9,532 nt of DNA. It comes from an uncultured Porphyromonadaceae bacterium (GTDB lineage Bacteria > Bacteroidota > Bacteroidia > Bacteroidales > Muribaculaceae). Under the pieces are notes generated by a model that saw only the letters and a list, made by a program, of their open reading frames with translations, had not been told where the DNA came from and did no database searches. Shown here piece by piece: positions 7,808 through 9,532 of the stretch. The stretch spans positions 1 to 9,532 of the forward strand of contig USNC01000035.1 of assembly GCA_900555915.1 (NCBI GenBank), given 5' to 3'. Position numbers and translations under genes: made by a program. How positions within the stretch are numbered: position 1 is the stretch's first letter; every line of letters starts with the position of its first letter.

Positions 7808-7814
7808 AAGGAGG
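7808..7814 (+). promoter_or_regulatory. Strong Shine-Dalgarno site of gcvPB
   Basis: AAGGAGG lies 8 bases before the gcvPB ATG at 7823 and 3 bases after the gcvPA stop. It is the only strong Shine-Dalgarno site before any gene start in the window. The other visible starts have A/T-rich leaders typical of Bacteroidetes. It fixes the gcvPB start and suggests reinitiation just after gcvPA is translated. Confidence 0.7.
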
Positions 7815-7822
7815 ACACTGAC

Positions 7823-9286
7823 ATGAAATATTACGATAAACTGATATTTGAACTTTCGCGTCCCGGACGTGTGGGATATGAACTTCCTGAAAACCGGTAT
7901 CCCTCTGGGGGCGTTGATTCCATCCCCTCCGACCTCAAGCGGCAGGCGGCTCCCGAACTTCCCGAGGTGAGCGAACTTGATGTGGTGCGCCACTACACCA
8001 ACCTTTCCAACAAGAATTTTGGTGTAGACACAGGATTCTATCCACTCGGCAGCTGCACCATGAAATACAACCCCAAAATTAATGAGGAACTGGCGCAGAT
8101 GTCCGAGTTCGCATGTCTGCATCCTTTGCAGAATCCCGACACCGCACAGGGTGCGCTCGAACTGTACTGGAATCTGCAGAACGCTCTCTCGCAGCTTGCT
8201 GGCTTTGAGGAATTCACTCTGAATCCTTTTGCCGGAGCACACGGCGAACTTACCGGACTCATGGTGATGCGCAGCTACCATATGGCGCGCGGCGACCATA
8301 AACGTACGAAAATAATAGTTCCCGACTCCGCCCATGGCACCAACCCCGCTTCTGCTATGGTGTCGGGTCTCGAGGTTGTGGAGGTGAAGAGCCGGCCCAA
8401 CGGTTCGATCGACATTGAAGACCTCAAACCTCTGCTCAACGATGAGGTGGCGGGTATCATGATGACAAATCCCAACACCCTCGGCATGTTTGAGACAGAG
8501 ATCGTGGAGATTGCCAAACTTGTGCATGAGGCTGGCGGACTGCTCTACTACGACGGCGCCAACTTCAATCCTCTTCTCGGCAAGGTCCGCCCGGGAGACA
8601 TGGGTTTCGACATTATGCACATAAATCTGCACAAGACTTTCTCCACTCCTCATGGTGGCGGAGGCCCGGGCAGCGGTCCGGTTGGCGTGGCGAAGCATCT
8701 GGTGAAGTTCCTCCCCAATCCCCATGTCAGAAAAGACAGCGATGGCCGGTTCTATATCGAGAGAGACGGCGACGCGCTCGGTCAGGTGTCTGCATTCCTC
8801 GGCAATTTCGGGGTGATGATGAAGGCTTACGCTTATATCCTCAGTCTCGGTAAGGAGGGTATAAGGAACGTGGGCCCGATGGCTACACTCAATGCGAACT
8901 ACATTAAGGAAAGCCTCAAAGATGATTACCTACTTCCGATAGAAGGTGCATGCAAGCATGAGTTCGTGTTTGACGGTCTGAAAGACAAATCGACCGGTGT
9001 CACCACCCTCAATGTGGCCAAGCGCTTGCTCGACTATGGTTTCCATGCTCCCACTATCTATTTCCCGTTGCTCTTCCACGAATCGATGATGATCGAGCCT
9101 ACGGAGACAGAAAGCAAGGAGACTCTTGACGAGTTTATCGAAGTCATGCACAAGGTGGCCAAAGAAGCTTCCGAGAATCCCGATCTGGTGAAGAATTCTC
9201 CGCTGACCACACTCGTGAGGAAACTCGACGAGACTACTGCGGCGAAGAATCCCATTCTTAACTATAAGGCGTTGAAGGGTTGCTGA
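7823..9286 (+). CDS. gcvPB: Glycine dehydrogenase (decarboxylating) subunit 2, GcvPB
   Basis: This is the C-terminal half of the split P protein and carries the pyridoxal phosphate. With GcvPA it forms the active glycine decarboxylase. The 487-residue length is usual. Visible motifs are YPLGSCTMKYNP (73-84), NPFAGAHGELTG (134-145), DSAHGTNPASA (168-178), YYDGANFNP (242-250, with the Asp expected to contact the PLP pyridine nitrogen) and NLHKTFSTPHGGGGPG (268-283). K271 is the Schiff-base lysine, followed by the glycine-rich loop. The start is the ATG at 7823, supported by a strong AAGGAGG. The frame is intact with no missing catalytic residue. It lies 18 bases after gcvPA and 50 bases before lpd, in the same operon. 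Confidence 0.97.
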   Translation: MKYYDKLIFELSRPGRVGYELPENRYPSGGVDSIPSDLKRQAAPELPEVSELDVVRHYTNLSNKNFGVDTGFYPLGSCTMKYNPKINEELAQMSEFACLHPLQNPDTAQGALELYWNLQNALSQLAGFEEFTLNPFAGAHGELTGLMVMRSYHMARGDHKRTKIIVPDSAHGTNPASAMVSGLEVVEVKSRPNGSIDIEDLKPLLNDEVAGIMMTNPNTLGMFETEIVEIAKLVHEAGGLLYYDGANFNPLLGKVRPGDMGFDIMHINLHKTFSTPHGGGGPGSGPVGVAKHLVKFLPNPHVRKDSDGRFYIERDGDALGQVSAFLGNFGVMMKAYAYILSLGKEGIRNVGPMATLNANYIKESLKDDYLLPIEGACKHEFVFDGLKDKSTGVTTLNVAKRLLDYGFHAPTIYFPLLFHESMMIEPTETESKETLDEFIEVMHKVAKEASENPDLVKNSPLTTLVRKLDETTAAKNPILNYKALKGC

Positions 9287-9336
9287 AAGGCAGCCCCGAC
9301 AGTCGACGCGATTTTCAAATTTCAATTATCAACGTA

Positions 9337-9504
9337 ATGCGAATCATAATCATAGGAGCCGGTCCCGGCGGATACGAGACTGCTCTCGAGGCCGCAGCGA
9401 GAGGTCATGAGGTGACACTCTTCAATGGCGGCAGATTGGGGGGTACATGTCTCAACGAGGGATGCATACCTACCAAATGTCTTTGCCGCAATGCGGAGAT
9501 GATC
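9337..9504 (+). CDS. lpdA: Dihydrolipoyl dehydrogenase (L protein), 3'-truncated at the contig end
   Basis: Only the first 56 native codons are present. The start MRIIIIGAGPGGYE is an FAD-binding Rossmann strand with GxGxxG (G7, G9, G12). The redox-active disulfide motif GGTCLNEGCIPTK has C38 and C43. This identifies the pyridine nucleotide-disulfide oxidoreductase family and, in this operon, the L protein (EC 1.8.1.4) that reoxidises dihydrolipoyl-GcvH with NAD+. The ATG at 9337 is preferred because it directly precedes the first beta-strand; an upstream in-frame start at 9280 would overlap gcvPB and add unrelated residues. The apparent C-terminal residues LSLIHI and the stop at 9523-9525 are translated adapter sequence, so the real gene (normally about 450-470 residues) runs off the contig. 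Its 50-base leader is A/T-rich without a Shine-Dalgarno site. Confidence 0.93.
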
Positions 9505-9532
9505 CTGTCTCTTATACACATCTGACGCTGCC
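9505..9532 (+). other. Nextera transposase adapter (sequencing artefact)
   Basis: Bases 9505-9523 read CTGTCTCTTATACACATCT, the 19-base Tn5 mosaic end used in Nextera libraries. Bases 9524-9532 read GACGCTGCC, the start of the reverse complement of the Nextera Read 1 tail. This is untrimmed library adapter at the contig end, not genomic DNA, and not evidence of a Tn5 insertion. On the minus strand it translates to the familiar artefact peptide MYKRQ; on the plus strand it gives the false tail LSLIHI of lpdA. Confidence 0.97.

Noticed and set aside
7802..7823. gcvP broken by a frameshift into two pieces
   Set aside because: Both halves have normal family lengths and their own start signals (strong SD before gcvPB), and the split form is a well-known natural arrangement.
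7454..8725. 423-codon open frame on the minus strand opposite gcvPA/gcvPB
   Set aside because: It lies wholly opposite two clear gcv genes, has no recognisable domain and an unlikely composition rich in His, Arg and Val. It is an antisense shadow of GC-biased codons. The same holds for the long minus-strand frames at 4857-5792 and 6374-7432.
9280..9336. Upstream in-frame start for lpdA overlapping gcvPB
   Set aside because: The added residues precede the Rossmann strand without family resemblance; the ATG at 9337 begins exactly where Lpd proteins normally start.
9505..9523. Tn5 transposon end or insertion site in lpdA
   Set aside because: The mosaic end is followed directly by the Nextera primer tail and the contig stops there; this is library adapter, not a natural mobile element.

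Overview
The window looks like the chromosome of a Bacteroidales gut commensal, tentatively Muribaculaceae. The evidence is a moderately GC-rich genome with almost no Shine-Dalgarno sites, A/T-rich start regions, promoter boxes of the Bacteroidetes TAnnTTTG type, a GH43/GH8 xylan-oligosaccharide enzyme, and a glycine cleavage operon with a split P protein. The family-level placement is inference. The right end is a physical contig end: the last 28 bases (9505-9532) are a Nextera transposon adapter, so the data appear to be a short-read, probably metagenomic, assembly.

Layout: (1) 1-2121, plus strand: the C-terminal part of a modular glycoside hydrolase with a GH43 beta-propeller (N-terminus outside the window), a CBM6-like sandwich and a complete GH8 domain resembling reducing-end xylose-releasing exo-oligoxylanases. 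(2) 2137-2182: a long hairpin serving as a shared terminator between convergent genes. (3) 2208-4670, minus strand: a two-gene unit with an FtsX/LolC-type ABC permease first and an MFS exporter second. (4) 4671-4904: a divergent promoter region. (5) 4905 to the right end, plus strand: the glycine cleavage operon gcvT-gcvH-gcvPA-gcvPB-lpd, with lpd cut after 56 codons.

The gcv cluster encodes every part of one multienzyme system. GcvPA/GcvPB (P protein) decarboxylates glycine and loads the aminomethyl group onto the lipoyl lysine of GcvH. GcvT passes the methylene carbon to tetrahydrofolate and releases ammonia. Lpd reoxidises the dihydrolipoyl arm with NAD+. The permease/MFS pair and the xylan enzyme have no evident functional link to it.

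I found no convincing novel biological system. The items most worth a second look are the adapter artefact that creates a false C-terminus for Lpd, a strong hairpin between gcvH and gcvPA, the GH43-GH8 fusion, and a single strong Shine-Dalgarno site in front of gcvPB.
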